DNA of 64,000 bases, from positions 2,728,001 to 2,792,000 of the forward strand of contig OW818685.1 in the NCBI GenBank assembly GCA_942493245.1, in the 5' to 3' direction. Every line of letters begins with the position of its first letter. Positions within the stretch are counted from its first letter, which is position 1. This document shows, one piece after another, positions 18,522 to 28,100 of this stretch. The translations under genes were made by a program, and so were the position numbers. The DNA is from DAOPYU01 sp942493245. GTDB lineage: Bacteria > Sumerlaeota > Sumerlaeia > UBA8349. The notes under the pieces were generated by a model that was not told the DNA's origin, did not search any database, and saw only the letters and a list, made by a program, of their open reading frames with translations.

Positions 18522-19100
18522 CTATTCGGAAACACCCAGAGCACAGGCATGCAGGTCGCCACCTGATTTGGTACCGTTTGTCGGATTGTAAAGCGTATTG
18601 AGAAAGGTCTGAGTCCGGTTCTTCACCGAGTTTGGCTCCGGGCTCATGTCGAAACGGGCATTGGGGCCAACCGACGTGATGGCATATCCCACTCCCGTCT
18701 TCTTCATCTCCACTTCCCAGTCACGCCAGTAGGAGAAGTTACCCTGCCCGGCACTCTCCGCCGAATCTTTGTCGAAAAACGGATTGGTCGGTACTTTGAC
18801 GATATAGGCCACTGGCGTCGAAAGGGCAAAAAGCGAGTTGTAGTCAGTCACCCAGTTGGTGCCGGTATCCGGGACATAATCGCCATTGTCGGACCGATAC
18901 AACTCCTGCGCGTTGACAATATTCTTCATATCGGCCTTGACCGAGACGATTTTTGCGCGCATCTGGGCCTCCATGAAGTTCGGCACAGCAATGGCCGCCA
19001 GAATCGCGATGATCGCCACGACGATCAGCAATTCGATCAGGGTAAACCCCACGCGCATTCCACTGTTTCTTTCCAACGGAGTCTTCCTCTCTTTCTCCAT
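18522..19100 (-). CDS. type II secretion-like pseudopilin (copy 2)
   Basis: The 192-aa paralog of the preceding pseudopilin starts at the ATG at 19100, with GGAGG 9 bases upstream. The TTG three bases before it is a less likely start. The leader ends with the processing site G/FTLIE. From there through FMEAQMRAK the two proteins are identical, and the DNA of this region is also nearly identical, which indicates recent duplication or gene conversion. The C-termini both end with a block like YNPTNGTKSGGDLHACxLGVS. It is the first gene of the minus-strand series that continues to the GH95 gene and is divergent from the AraC regulator. Confidence 0.88.
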   Translation of the reverse strand: MEKERKTPLERNSGMRVGFTLIELLIVVAIIAILAAIAVPNFMEAQMRAKIVSVKADMKNIVNAQELYRSDNGDYVPDTGTNWVTDYNSLFALSTPVAYIVKVPTNPFFDKDSAESAGQGNFSYWRDWEVEMKKTGVGYAITSVGPNARFDMSPEPNSVKNRTQTFLNTLYNPTNGTKSGGDLHACALGVSE

Positions 19101-19319
19101 CAATCGCGTCCTCCAATCAGAGGAATGTCGTTCCGGTTTAACCGTCCAAACCCCTGCGCCTCTTTTGCCCTTTCACCGCAATCGGGGCGGAATCGCGCAG
19201 TCAAACTTTCTGAAAAATTGTGTCTGGGAAACGGGGCACACACATAAGTACCCCCTTGGAGAGCCGTCTCGACCCTCCACTTATTTTATTTTATACTTGA
19301 CCGCCCCCGGCGTGTCTTG

Positions 19320-19344
19320 CAATATCCATCCATGAAGGATATTG
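19320..19344. promoter_or_regulatory. inverted repeat upstream of the AraC gene, possible operator
   Basis: CAATATCC and GGATATTG form a perfect 8-bp inverted repeat with a 9-base spacer, 18 bases before the AraC-family start. It lies in the divergent spacer shared with the pseudopilin/fucosidase genes. Autoregulation or co-regulation is inferred from position alone. Confidence 0.5.
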
Positions 19345-19361
19345 AACATTCAGGATAGCTC

Positions 19362-20405
19362 ATGAGCCTTTTGGAACCCATCTACAAAGAATCTGGAAAA
19401 ACCTACCACATTGACACCTGCCGCCCTCAGGTCGAGGCGATGAACGCGGGGAAAATTCACCTTGTCGCGCTGACCCGGGGACATTATCCGGGGCGGAAAC
19501 TGCCCGAGACGGAATTGCCGGGTATTACCTCCCTGGGGTACTGGGATGCGGTGGTCAAACAGGACTGGGGTCTCGAAACCCATCGCAACGAGGGTCTCGA
19601 AATCTCCTATGTCGAAACGGGCGGCATGGTTTTCTCTGTCGAGGACACCAAGTACGAACTTCGCCCGGGCGACTTCACCCTCACCCGCCCCTGGCAGGCC
19701 CACAATCTGGGGGATCCTAATATCCGCCCGGGGCGCCTGCACTGGATCATTCTCGACGTTCAGGTCCGCCGCCCCAACCAGCCCTGGAAGTGGCCAGAGT
19801 GGGTGGTGTTGACCCGGCACGATCTCGATGAACTGACTCGCATTCTGCGCGGCAACGAGGCGCCCGTCTGGCCCAGTACTCCCGAAATCCGGCAATGCTT
19901 CAAGAAAATCGCCACCGCCGTGGAGCGGAATCAGGACAACAGCCATATTTCCCATCTGATCATTTATCTCAACGAACTCCTGCTCCAATTGCTCGAAACG
20001 TTCCGCAGCAAGGGGGTCACCGAAAACCCCGATCTGAGTTCCACTCAGCGGACGGTCCAACTGTTTCTGAACGACCTGAACGCGTCTCCAACCCACCTTG
20101 CCCACACCTGGACCCTCGAGGAGATGGCCCACCACTGCGGCCTGGGGGTGACGGCCTTCGTCAAGTATTGCCGTCAGTTGACCAACACCACGCCGGTCGA
20201 GTACCTCAACCAATGCCGGGTCGAGGAGGCCGCGCGCCTGCTGGTCGTGCGTCCCGAGATGAAAATCACCGATGTGGCGTTTCACTGCGGTTTCTATTCG
20301 AGCCAGTACTTCGCCACCGTGTTCCGCCACCATTACCATTGCAGCCCCCGGGATTATCGGGGCACCCATGTTTCCGGCTTGGTCCCGTCCAATTTCCCCG
20401 CTTGA
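19362..20405 (+). CDS. AraC-family transcriptional regulator with cupin sensor domain
   Basis: The 347-aa protein has an N-terminal cupin-like ligand domain (HRNEGLEISYVETGGMVFSVE, YELRPGDFTLTRPWQAH) and a C-terminal AraC/XylS double helix-turn-helix region (WTLEEMAHHCGLGVTAFVKY ... KITDVAFHCGFYSSQYFATV). Regulators of this type usually sense a sugar or related small molecule. It is divergent from the pseudopilin-GH29-URO-D-GH95 series across a 260-base spacer, making it the natural candidate regulator of that series. AGGA lies 8 bases before the ATG. The ligand is unknown. Confidence 0.9.
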   Translation: MSLLEPIYKESGKTYHIDTCRPQVEAMNAGKIHLVALTRGHYPGRKLPETELPGITSLGYWDAVVKQDWGLETHRNEGLEISYVETGGMVFSVEDTKYELRPGDFTLTRPWQAHNLGDPNIRPGRLHWIILDVQVRRPNQPWKWPEWVVLTRHDLDELTRILRGNEAPVWPSTPEIRQCFKKIATAVERNQDNSHISHLIIYLNELLLQLLETFRSKGVTENPDLSSTQRTVQLFLNDLNASPTHLAHTWTLEEMAHHCGLGVTAFVKYCRQLTNTTPVEYLNQCRVEEAARLLVVRPEMKITDVAFHCGFYSSQYFATVFRHHYHCSPRDYRGTHVSGLVPSNFPA

Positions 20406-20513
20406 CTCGGACGGCGCATTCGCGCATCATGCCTGCGGTAATGCAAATCTAACCAGCCTTCCGGATGTTTGCCCAGAAGGCTTTCCGTTCACCAGACAGG
20501 GAGTGCGCAAACC

Positions 20514-22046
20514 GTGATTGGCAAGGTCGTCAGTTTTGTGGTATTTGGCGTGGACGCGTTGCGGCTGGATATCGAGGTGGACGCCTACCGGGCCGTCAAC
20601 CCATCGTTTCAGATCGTCGGGCTGCCCGACATGGCGATCCGCGAGAGCGCCGACCGTATCCGGTCGGCGCTGGGCAGCAGCGGCTTCCGGTTGCAGGCCA
20701 ACAAGGTGGTCATCAACCTGGCGCCCGCCGACATTCGCAAGGAGGGCGCTTCGCTCGACTTGCCGATGGCGATGGGACTTTTGTGCGCCTGCGATTTCGT
20801 CGGACCCGAGCGTTTTCAGGAGTATGCCCTGGTGGGCGAACTCGGTCTGGACGGGACGATCCGGCCCGTTCCCGGCGCACTTTCGATTGCGACCGGGGCT
20901 CGCCAGGCCGGTCTGCGCGGCCTGCTGGTGCCGGAGGCCAACGCCTCCGAGGCCGCGATGGTGGAGGGGATTGAAATCCTCGCCGTTTCTTCGCTCGCGC
21001 AGGTCATCCGTTTTTTTAGCGGCGACGAAATCCTGACTCCTCACCACATTGACAGGAAAGAGATCTTCCAGCAAAACCTGAGTTACGACTTGGATTTTCA
21101 GGACGTGAAAGGCCAGAGCCACACCAAGCGCGCGCTCGAGATTGCAGCCGCCGCGATGCACAATGTGCTGTTGATCGGCAGTCCCGGCGGCGGCAAGACC
21201 ATGCTGGCCAAACGGCTCCCCACCATTCTGCCGAGCATGAGCCTGGACGAAAGTCTGGAAACAACCAAGATACACAGCATCGCCGGTCTCCTGAACACCC
21301 GTCAGGCGCTGGTGGCGACCCGTCCCTTCCGTTCGCCCCATTATACCATCTCGACCGCCGCGCTGGTGGGCGGGGGCAGTGTCCCCCACCCGGGCGAGGT
21401 CTCGATCGCGCACAACGGGGTTCTGTTTCTCGACGAGGTGGCCGAAGTGCCGCGTTCCACCCTCGAAGTTTTGCGCCAGCCCCTTGAAGATGGGTCCGTT
21501 ACTGTCAGCCGGTCGGCCATGACGCTGAGTTTTCCGGCCCGGTTTCTCTTTATCGTGGCAATGAACCCCTGTCCCTGTGGGTATCTGATGGACGAGCGGC
21601 GCGAGTGCGTCTGCTCGGCTCAGCAGATCCAGAAATACCGCTCGCGCCTGAGCGGTCCGATGATGGACCGCATTGACCTGCACATCGAGACGCCGCCGGT
21701 TCCGTTCCAGGATCTCAAACAGGCGTCTGGAGGCGAACCGTCGTCCGTCATCCGCGCGCGGGTCGAAGCCGCCCGCGACATCCAGCGGCGCCGTTTCCAG
21801 AACCAGCCGGGGATATACTGCAACGCCCACATGTCCACGCGGGACATTCGCCGCCATTGCAAACTCGACGACACGGGCAGCGCCATCCTCGAGAACGCCA
21901 TGACCCGCCTCGGGTTGAGCGCCCGTTCCTACGACCGAATCCTCAAGGTCAGCCGGACCATCGCCGACCTCGAAAACTCGGAGGACATCCAGTCGGCCCA
22001 CGTGGCCGAAGCCATCCAGTACCGAACCCTGGACCGAAACACATAG
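20514..22046 (+). CDS. YifB/ComM family Mg-chelatase-like AAA+ ATPase
   Basis: The 510-aa protein starts at a GTG at 20514, with AGGGAG 10 bases upstream; IGKVVSFVVFGVDALRLDIEVD matches the family start. Residues 1-170 are the Lon-protease-like N domain (NPSFQIVGLPDMAIRESADR). The AAA+ core has Walker A GSPGGGKTM, Walker B VLFLDEVAE and the sensor region. The C-terminal part contains NPCPCGY and the RLSGPMMDRIDLHIE motif. Homologs include ComM, a hexameric helicase that promotes branch migration during natural transformation. Whether this organism is transformable cannot be told from the window. Confidence 0.92.
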   Translation: MIGKVVSFVVFGVDALRLDIEVDAYRAVNPSFQIVGLPDMAIRESADRIRSALGSSGFRLQANKVVINLAPADIRKEGASLDLPMAMGLLCACDFVGPERFQEYALVGELGLDGTIRPVPGALSIATGARQAGLRGLLVPEANASEAAMVEGIEILAVSSLAQVIRFFSGDEILTPHHIDRKEIFQQNLSYDLDFQDVKGQSHTKRALEIAAAAMHNVLLIGSPGGGKTMLAKRLPTILPSMSLDESLETTKIHSIAGLLNTRQALVATRPFRSPHYTISTAALVGGGSVPHPGEVSIAHNGVLFLDEVAEVPRSTLEVLRQPLEDGSVTVSRSAMTLSFPARFLFIVAMNPCPCGYLMDERRECVCSAQQIQKYRSRLSGPMMDRIDLHIETPPVPFQDLKQASGGEPSSVIRARVEAARDIQRRRFQNQPGIYCNAHMSTRDIRRHCKLDDTGSAILENAMTRLGLSARSYDRILKVSRTIADLENSEDIQSAHVAEAIQYRTLDRNT

Positions 22047-22096
22047 GCCGTCCTCACAAGGCAAGGGGGGCGCGCCTAAAAGGAGCCTTTTCATTG

Positions 22097-23554
22097 ATGA
22101 CAGTCAAAGATAAACAACCTCGACTTCTTTCCATCCTCATGCCGGTTTACAATGAGCGGGCCTATCTGGAACGATGTGTCGAGCGGGTACTGGCCGCGCC
22201 GCTCCCCGAGGGAATCCGACGCGAAATCGTCATGGTGGATGACTGTTCAACGGATGGGACCTGCGACCTGATCCGCCACCTGGCGGAACGCTTTTCCCCC
22301 CTCATCCGTCCGTTTTTTCAGGAGAAAAATCAGGGAAAGGGCGCGGCTGTCCGGCGCGCCATTCAGGAAATGCAGGGCGATTACGCGATTATTCAGGATG
22401 CGGATCTGGAATACGATCCGAATGAATACGAACGGGTTCTGATGCCGCTTCTGGAAAACGGGGCCGACGTTGTGTACGGCTCACGCTTCGCCGCCGGGCC
22501 GCGACGCAAGATTCTGAATTACCACCACGCCCTGGGCAATCTATTCCTCACACACCTCTCCAATTTCTTTACCGGTCTGAACCTGACCGACATGGAGACC
22601 TGTTACAAGGCGTTCCGGGCCGACATTCTCAAGACCATTCCCTTGCGCTCAAACCGTTTCGGGATTGAGCCGGAAATCACGGCCAAAATCGCCAAACGCG
22701 GCTGCTCCATTTATGAAGTGCCCATCAGTTACCACGGGCGCAGTTACTCGGAGGGGAAAAAAATCGGCTGGAAAGACGGCGTTTCGGCGTTGCAGGTCAT
22801 CCTGAAGTACTGGTTGCTTGACGATTGTTACGAAGAGCGGTATGGACACCAGATTCTGGCGGACCTGAGCCAGGCACGGCGGTTCAACCAGTGGATGGCC
22901 GAGAGCATCCACCCCTGGCTGGGGAACACGATTCTCGAAGTCGGTTCGGGGATCGGTAGCATCAGCCGCCAGTTGCCGCTTCGACGCCGCCTGATTGTCA
23001 GCGACATGGATCCCGTGTACATCGAGTTGCTGAAGAATGCCTACCAGGGCAATGCGCTCGTGGACGTGGAATTCTTCGACCTCACCCGCGACGAGAACGT
23101 GGAACTTCTGCGCGATAAGGAAGTGGACACCATCGTGTGTCTGAACGTGCTGGAACATATTGACGACGACACTGACGCGCTCAAGCGCCTGCGCTCGATT
23201 CTGGCTCCCGGCGGACGGCTGGTACTGCTGGTCCCGCAGTATCCGGCGCTATATGGCAGTTACGACCGACAGTTGGGACACCACCGCCGTTACACGCGCA
23301 AAATGCTACGAGAATTGTTCCCTTCCTGTGGTTACCGGTTGATCCACCTGCAATCTTACAATTTTCTGGCCATTCCGGGCTGGTGGATCAACAGTTGCCT
23401 GTTGCGGAAAGACACGATGGGGAAATTGCAGATCAAACTGTTCGACCTGCTTGTGCCGATCATGCGTCTGATCGAAAAGGTTCTCCCACTGCCCGGGCTT
23501 TCGGTGATTGCGGTGGCGGAAAAGGCGAAGAGCGCCACGCAGGACAAGCGATAG
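22097..23554 (+). CDS. fusion of GT2 glycosyltransferase and class I SAM methyltransferase
   Basis: The 485-aa protein joins two enzymes. Residues 1-250 are a GT2, DPM1-like transferase: SILMPVYNER at the start, VMVDDCSTDGT, and the metal-binding DAD motif in IIQDADLEYDP. Residues about 265-460 are a Rossmann methyltransferase with LEVGSGIGSIS as the SAM-binding glycine loop and VCLNVLEHIDDD as the acidic motif. A hydrophobic stretch near residues 410-425 may touch the membrane. AGGAG lies 12 bases before the ATG. Such fusions are seen in envelope polysaccharide or polyprenyl-sugar pathways. Substrates are unknown. A strong terminator follows. Confidence 0.88.
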   Translation: MTVKDKQPRLLSILMPVYNERAYLERCVERVLAAPLPEGIRREIVMVDDCSTDGTCDLIRHLAERFSPLIRPFFQEKNQGKGAAVRRAIQEMQGDYAIIQDADLEYDPNEYERVLMPLLENGADVVYGSRFAAGPRRKILNYHHALGNLFLTHLSNFFTGLNLTDMETCYKAFRADILKTIPLRSNRFGIEPEITAKIAKRGCSIYEVPISYHGRSYSEGKKIGWKDGVSALQVILKYWLLDDCYEERYGHQILADLSQARRFNQWMAESIHPWLGNTILEVGSGIGSISRQLPLRRRLIVSDMDPVYIELLKNAYQGNALVDVEFFDLTRDENVELLRDKEVDTIVCLNVLEHIDDDTDALKRLRSILAPGGRLVLLVPQYPALYGSYDRQLGHHRRYTRKMLRELFPSCGYRLIHLQSYNFLAIPGWWINSCLLRKDTMGKLQIKLFDLLVPIMRLIEKVLPLPGLSVIAVAEKAKSATQDKR

Positions 23555-23590
23555 GACAGCCAGTAAATACCGTTCAAACCTGATACGGCA

Positions 23591-23633
23591 ACAGCCCCCG
23601 TGCGCGAACCGCGCACGGGGGCTGTAAGTTTTT
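23591..23633. terminator. bidirectional rho-independent terminator
   Basis: A 16-bp perfect GC-rich stem (ACAGCCCCCGTGCGCG and its complement) closes on a 3-base loop at 23591-23625, and AAGTTTTT follows on the plus strand. It lies between the convergent glycosyltransferase-methyltransferase gene and the esterase gene. Confidence 0.92.
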
Positions 23634-23650
23634 CAGGGAGAACAACACCC

Positions 23651-24766
23651 TTATTGAAACAGTTTGGGCGCCAGTTCGGCCAGATAGGTCCGCCAGATCG
23701 GCCAACTGTGATCCCCTTCGCTCAGGAACCATTCGTGTTTGATCTTCTTTTCCTTCAACTGCCCGATGAACTCTTCATTCATTTTGATGAGGAAATCGTT
23801 CTTGCCACACCCGACCCAGAGGAGTTTCAGTTTCTTGTTCAAAGCTTCCGGATCGTTCAACGCGCTGCCGATTGCCTCGCTTTTCGGCGCGGCGCTGCTG
23901 AAACCGCCGACCCAGGCGAAACGGTCCGGATTGTTCAATCCGATCGTCAGACTTTGCCCGCCGCCCATGCTCAAGCCGACCAGGGCGCGGTTGTCGGCAT
24001 CAGCCTTCACGCGATAATTGGCCTCGACGAACGGCATGACATCCTCGAAAAGATCCTTTTGGAAAAGCGCCGTGTTGCTCTCAAAGAGGGCGGCTCCATC
24101 TGCCTTGCCGGGAACCGCCGCGTGGCCGTCCATCATGACCACCACCATCGGTTTGGCCTTCCCCTGCGCGATGAGGTTGTCGAGAATCCAGTGGGCCTTT
24201 CCGTGGGCCGTCCAAGTCGCCTGATTGTCTCCCATTCCGTGTTGCAGGTAGAGTGTCGGGAATTTCTTGTCCATTTCCTTGTCGTAGTTCGGCGGCGTGT
24301 AAACGGTCAGTTCCCGCTGGCGGTCGAGCGACTTGGAGGAATAAGTGTGCTGCCGCACCACACCGTGAGGAACAGCCTGGAAATCCGTCAAAAGCGGAGT
24401 TTCACCCGGTATCTGCAGGATGCTGGTGCGCGGCTCGCGCATCGGTTTAACGGCCGTGTTGCCCGGGTCAATCATGGAAAGACCATCCACCTGGAAGCTG
24501 TATTCCCACACCCCCGGTTCGATTGGTCCGGTGGTCGCGCTCCACACGTCATTCTCGCCTTTCGTCATCTTGATGGGGCCTTGTTTTGCCCACTGTCCTG
24601 TCACGGCCACCTCTGTCGCCTTGGGGGCGCGAAAACGGAACGTCACCTGGCGATCCTTCTGAATCTCGGGCGAGCGAACGGGCATCTGCGCCCAGGCCGA
24701 AGCGCACATGGAAATGACTGACAATACAACTGGGGCAACCCATGAAAATCTGCATCGAGACAACAT
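23651..24766 (-). CDS. secreted esterase with N-terminal immunoglobulin-like (CBM48/E-set) domain
   Basis: The 371-aa protein has a signal peptide (MLSRCRFSWVAPVVLSVISM, cleavage after SAWA). The start at 24766 follows AGGAGG with 9 bases between. Residues 30-120 form an E-set domain (VTFRFRAPKATEVAVTGQW ... WEYSFQVDG). The rest is a PF00756-type esterase: LYLQHGMGDN oxyanion region, nucleophile elbow GLSMGGGQS and catalytic His in EGDHSWPIW. Family members include feruloyl, acetyl-xylan and enterochelin-type esterases. With GH116 divergent beside it, a role in hydrolysing esters on plant or algal polysaccharides is plausible but unproven. Confidence 0.88.
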   Translation of the reverse strand: MLSRCRFSWVAPVVLSVISMCASAWAQMPVRSPEIQKDRQVTFRFRAPKATEVAVTGQWAKQGPIKMTKGENDVWSATTGPIEPGVWEYSFQVDGLSMIDPGNTAVKPMREPRTSILQIPGETPLLTDFQAVPHGVVRQHTYSSKSLDRQRELTVYTPPNYDKEMDKKFPTLYLQHGMGDNQATWTAHGKAHWILDNLIAQGKAKPMVVVMMDGHAAVPGKADGAALFESNTALFQKDLFEDVMPFVEANYRVKADADNRALVGLSMGGGQSLTIGLNNPDRFAWVGGFSSAAPKSEAIGSALNDPEALNKKLKLLWVGCGKNDFLIKMNEEFIGQLKEKKIKHEWFLSEGDHSWPIWRTYLAELAPKLFQ

Positions 24767-25150
24767 ACGATCCCTCCTCCTAGTCCGGCGAATCTCACTT
24801 CGCGATTGCGTGATTGATTGGAAAAGCATCGCCTCTTTCCCCCTCCAATAACGACGCCCATTTCAAGGCCACAGACCCCACATTCCCGATATTCTGGACT
24901 GACCTGGAAGCGGAAACAACGGGCTGTACGATGCCAGACACAGGTATAGCCCGGGGGGACACCCCTGTCAATTGAATAGCGTTTCCTGTAACGCCCAAAA
25001 ATCTTTCATCTGATTCTGGAAAAAACGTGCATGGTCCACACGGCCATGTTACACTCCCCATCGAGTTGAGAATATAGATAACAGATGCCACACCCCCAGG
25101 TTCTGGGGGTGCTTGTACACAATTCCTTTCTGTTCAGGGAGAGTATGACG
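24767..25150. other. divergent intergenic region with leader hairpin
   Basis: This 384-base spacer between the esterase and GH116 genes has no convincing gene. At 25091-25111, CACCCCCAG and CTGGGGGTG form a perfect 9-bp stem with a GTT loop. It is about 40 bases upstream of the GH116 start and may be part of its mRNA leader. No T-run follows it, so it is not a standard terminator. Confidence 0.55.
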
Positions 25151-28100
25151 ATGAAAGACCCCATGTCCAGCAATCATACGACACCTCAAGTCCCCTCTGC
25201 GTCCCCCTCGGCGTGTGGATGCAATTCACCCTGTTGTGGGGAAAACACTCTCATGGTCCCTCCCTCTACCTCTCAGAACGCAACGTGTTGCGAAAGCAGA
25301 GTTTCCTTCACCCGCCGCGATTTTCTCAAAGCCATGAGCGTGGCCGCCTGCGGCGCAGCCATCGCCTCCACGCCTTTGTCTGTCATGGCCGGCCCATTTG
25401 ACTCTGCCGAGTTCGCCAAACTGGTTCCCCCGGATAAAAAACTCGATCCCGAGTGGAAAAAGTCTCTTGTTGCGCGGGGGGTACCTGCGCGGTACACCGG
25501 GCGCGATCTGGCCCACATCGGTATGCCCATCGGGGGCATCTGTTGCGGAACGGTTTACCTCGGCGGCGACGGGAAGCTGTGGCTCTGGGATATCTTCAAC
25601 AAGCACTACGGTTCCGGCATTCAGGGACATGGCCAGAACGGCGAACTTTATGTCAAGCCCCTCGATCCGGTCTATCCGTTCGAACAGAACTTTTACCTCG
25701 GGCTGATTGCCGACGGCACAGTCAAGCAGCACAAACTCGACTACACCGGATTCCGCGATATCCGCTTCCAAGGGGCCTATCCCGTGGCGCGAGTGGATTA
25801 CTCCGACCCGGACATACCCCTCAAAATTTCGCTTCGCGCCTTCTCGCCCTTCATTCCGCTCAATACTCAGGATTCGAGTCTGCCCGTCACGATTATGGAA
25901 TACACAATCGAGAACCCCACCGACCGACCCCAAAAGGTCGAAATCGGGGGAACGGTCGAAAACCCGGTGGCTCTGAACACAGGCAAACCGGGCAAGGTGT
26001 TGCGTTCCAACGCAACCCTCCAGAAAGACGCTCTGAGCGCAGTCCTCTGTTCCGCATCGGCCGTCCCCGAATCTTCGGAAGAACCCCAACGTCCCGATAT
26101 CGTGTTTGAAGATTTCGAGAAATCCACCTATGAAGGGTGGACCGAGACCGGTACGGCCTTCGGCTCCGCTCCCATCCCGGCGGACAAAATCGCCTCCTAT
26201 CAGAAAATCGGCCAGCCCCACGGCAAACAGCTCGTCAACACGCACAACGCCCGCCAGGGAGAAGACGTCGGGAAAGCGGATGCCCATGTGGGAACGCTGA
26301 CCAGCCGCGAGTTCACCCTCGAGCGCCACTACGTCAATTTCCTCGTCAGCGGCGGCAGTCACAAGGGACAGACCTGCATCCAGCTCCTGATCGGGGGCAA
26401 GCCCGTTCGAGAAATGACGGGACGCGACAATAACTTCATGCAACCGGCCTGGTTCGAGGTGCGCGAATTCGCCGGACAGAAAGCCACCCTCTGCATCCAG
26501 GATCAGGCCACCGGCGCCTGGGGGCACATCGGAATCGACTACATCGTCTTCAGCGACAAGAGTGCCGAACCGCCTTACGTGTTGGAAAAAGCGGAAGACC
26601 AGGGTACCCTGACCCTGGCGGCGCTGGACCCCGAGAAAGCGGCCATTATCGTACCAGCTCAAGCCCCCCTCTATTACGAGGCCGCTCTGAAAAAAGACAA
26701 GAACGCCCCGGCTCTCCAGGCCACCGCTCCCTTCGGGGAATCGCTCGTCGGCGCGGTCTCGGTGGGTTTTGACCTTGCGCCCGGACAGAAGAAAACGATC
26801 CCGTTCCTGATCGCGTGGCATTTCCCCAACTTTTACCTCGGCGGCGTGGGCGAAGAAATGCCGGGACGGTTCTACGCCTCGCGTTTCAAGTCTGCGTTGG
26901 AGGTGGCTCACTATGTGGCCGAGAACTATACAACTCTCGCCGACACCACCCAGCGCTGGTGCGACACCTGGTACGACTCGACGCTCCCCTACTGGTTCCT
27001 CGACCGAACCTTTGCCAACGCCTCGACGCTGGCCACCAACACCTGTTACCGCTTCAAAAACGGACGCTTCTGGGCGTGGGAAGGGATCGAGTGCTGTCCC
27101 GGCAACTGCACCCACGTCTGGCAATACGCCCATGCGATGGCGCGCCTCTTCCCCGACCTGGAACGCGACCTGCGCGAGCGCACCGACTTCGGGATCGCCT
27201 TCCACGAAGACACGGGGATCGTGGGATTCCGGGCGGAGCACGACCCCAACTACGCCATTGACGGCCAGGCGGGAATCGTGCTGCGCAGCTACCGCGAACA
27301 CCTGATGTCGTCCAATGACGAGTTCCTCAAGCGCAACTGGCCGCGCATCAAGAAAACACTCGAATTTCTCATCCACGAAGACGGCAACAGCGACGGCATT
27401 CTGGAAGGCAAACAGGACAACACCTATGACGCAGCCTGGTACGGCAAGATCCCCGCGATGACCTCGCTCTACCTTGCGGCGGTCAAGGCCGGCAACGCCA
27501 TGGCAAAAGAAACGAACGACTCCGAGTTCGAGAAGCGAACCGCCGAAATCCTTGAGAAAGGACGGAAAAACATCCAGGAGATGTTCAACGGCGAGTACTA
27601 TTACCAGATTGAAGACCCGAAACATCCGGAAGCCATCGCCACGGGTGCAGGGTGCCACGTGGACTGTGTTTTCGGCCAGAGTTGGGCCTTCCAAGTGGGA
27701 CTGGGACGCCTTTACGATGAAAAATCCATCCGTTCCTCACTCGCCTCGATCTGGAAGTACAGCTTCACCCCCAATGTCGGACCCTTCAAGGAGGTCAACA
27801 AGGCGGCGCGTCCCTACGCGCTGGCGGGCGAAGGCGGGTTGCTCATTTGTACCTGGCCCAAGGGGGGCAAACGCGACGACTGGGAAAAGCATTGGCAATA
27901 CCAATACTTCAACGAGTGCTGGACCGGGTGCGAGCACCAGGTGGCCGGACACATGATCTGGGAAGGGATGGTCGAGGAAGGGCTGGCCATCGTGCGTACC
28001 GCTCACGACCGGTATCACCCCCGGTTGCGCAATCCGTACAATGAAATCGAGTGCAGCGACCACTACGCTCGCGCCATGGCCAGCTACGGCGTGTTCGTGG

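Noticed and set aside
21857..22096. Longer start for the GT2-methyltransferase protein
   Set aside because: It overlaps the ComM gene end in another frame, whereas AGGAG and the family start support 22097.
25226..27694. 822-codon minus-strand open frame
   Set aside because: Antisense to the GH116 gene and without recognisable motifs.
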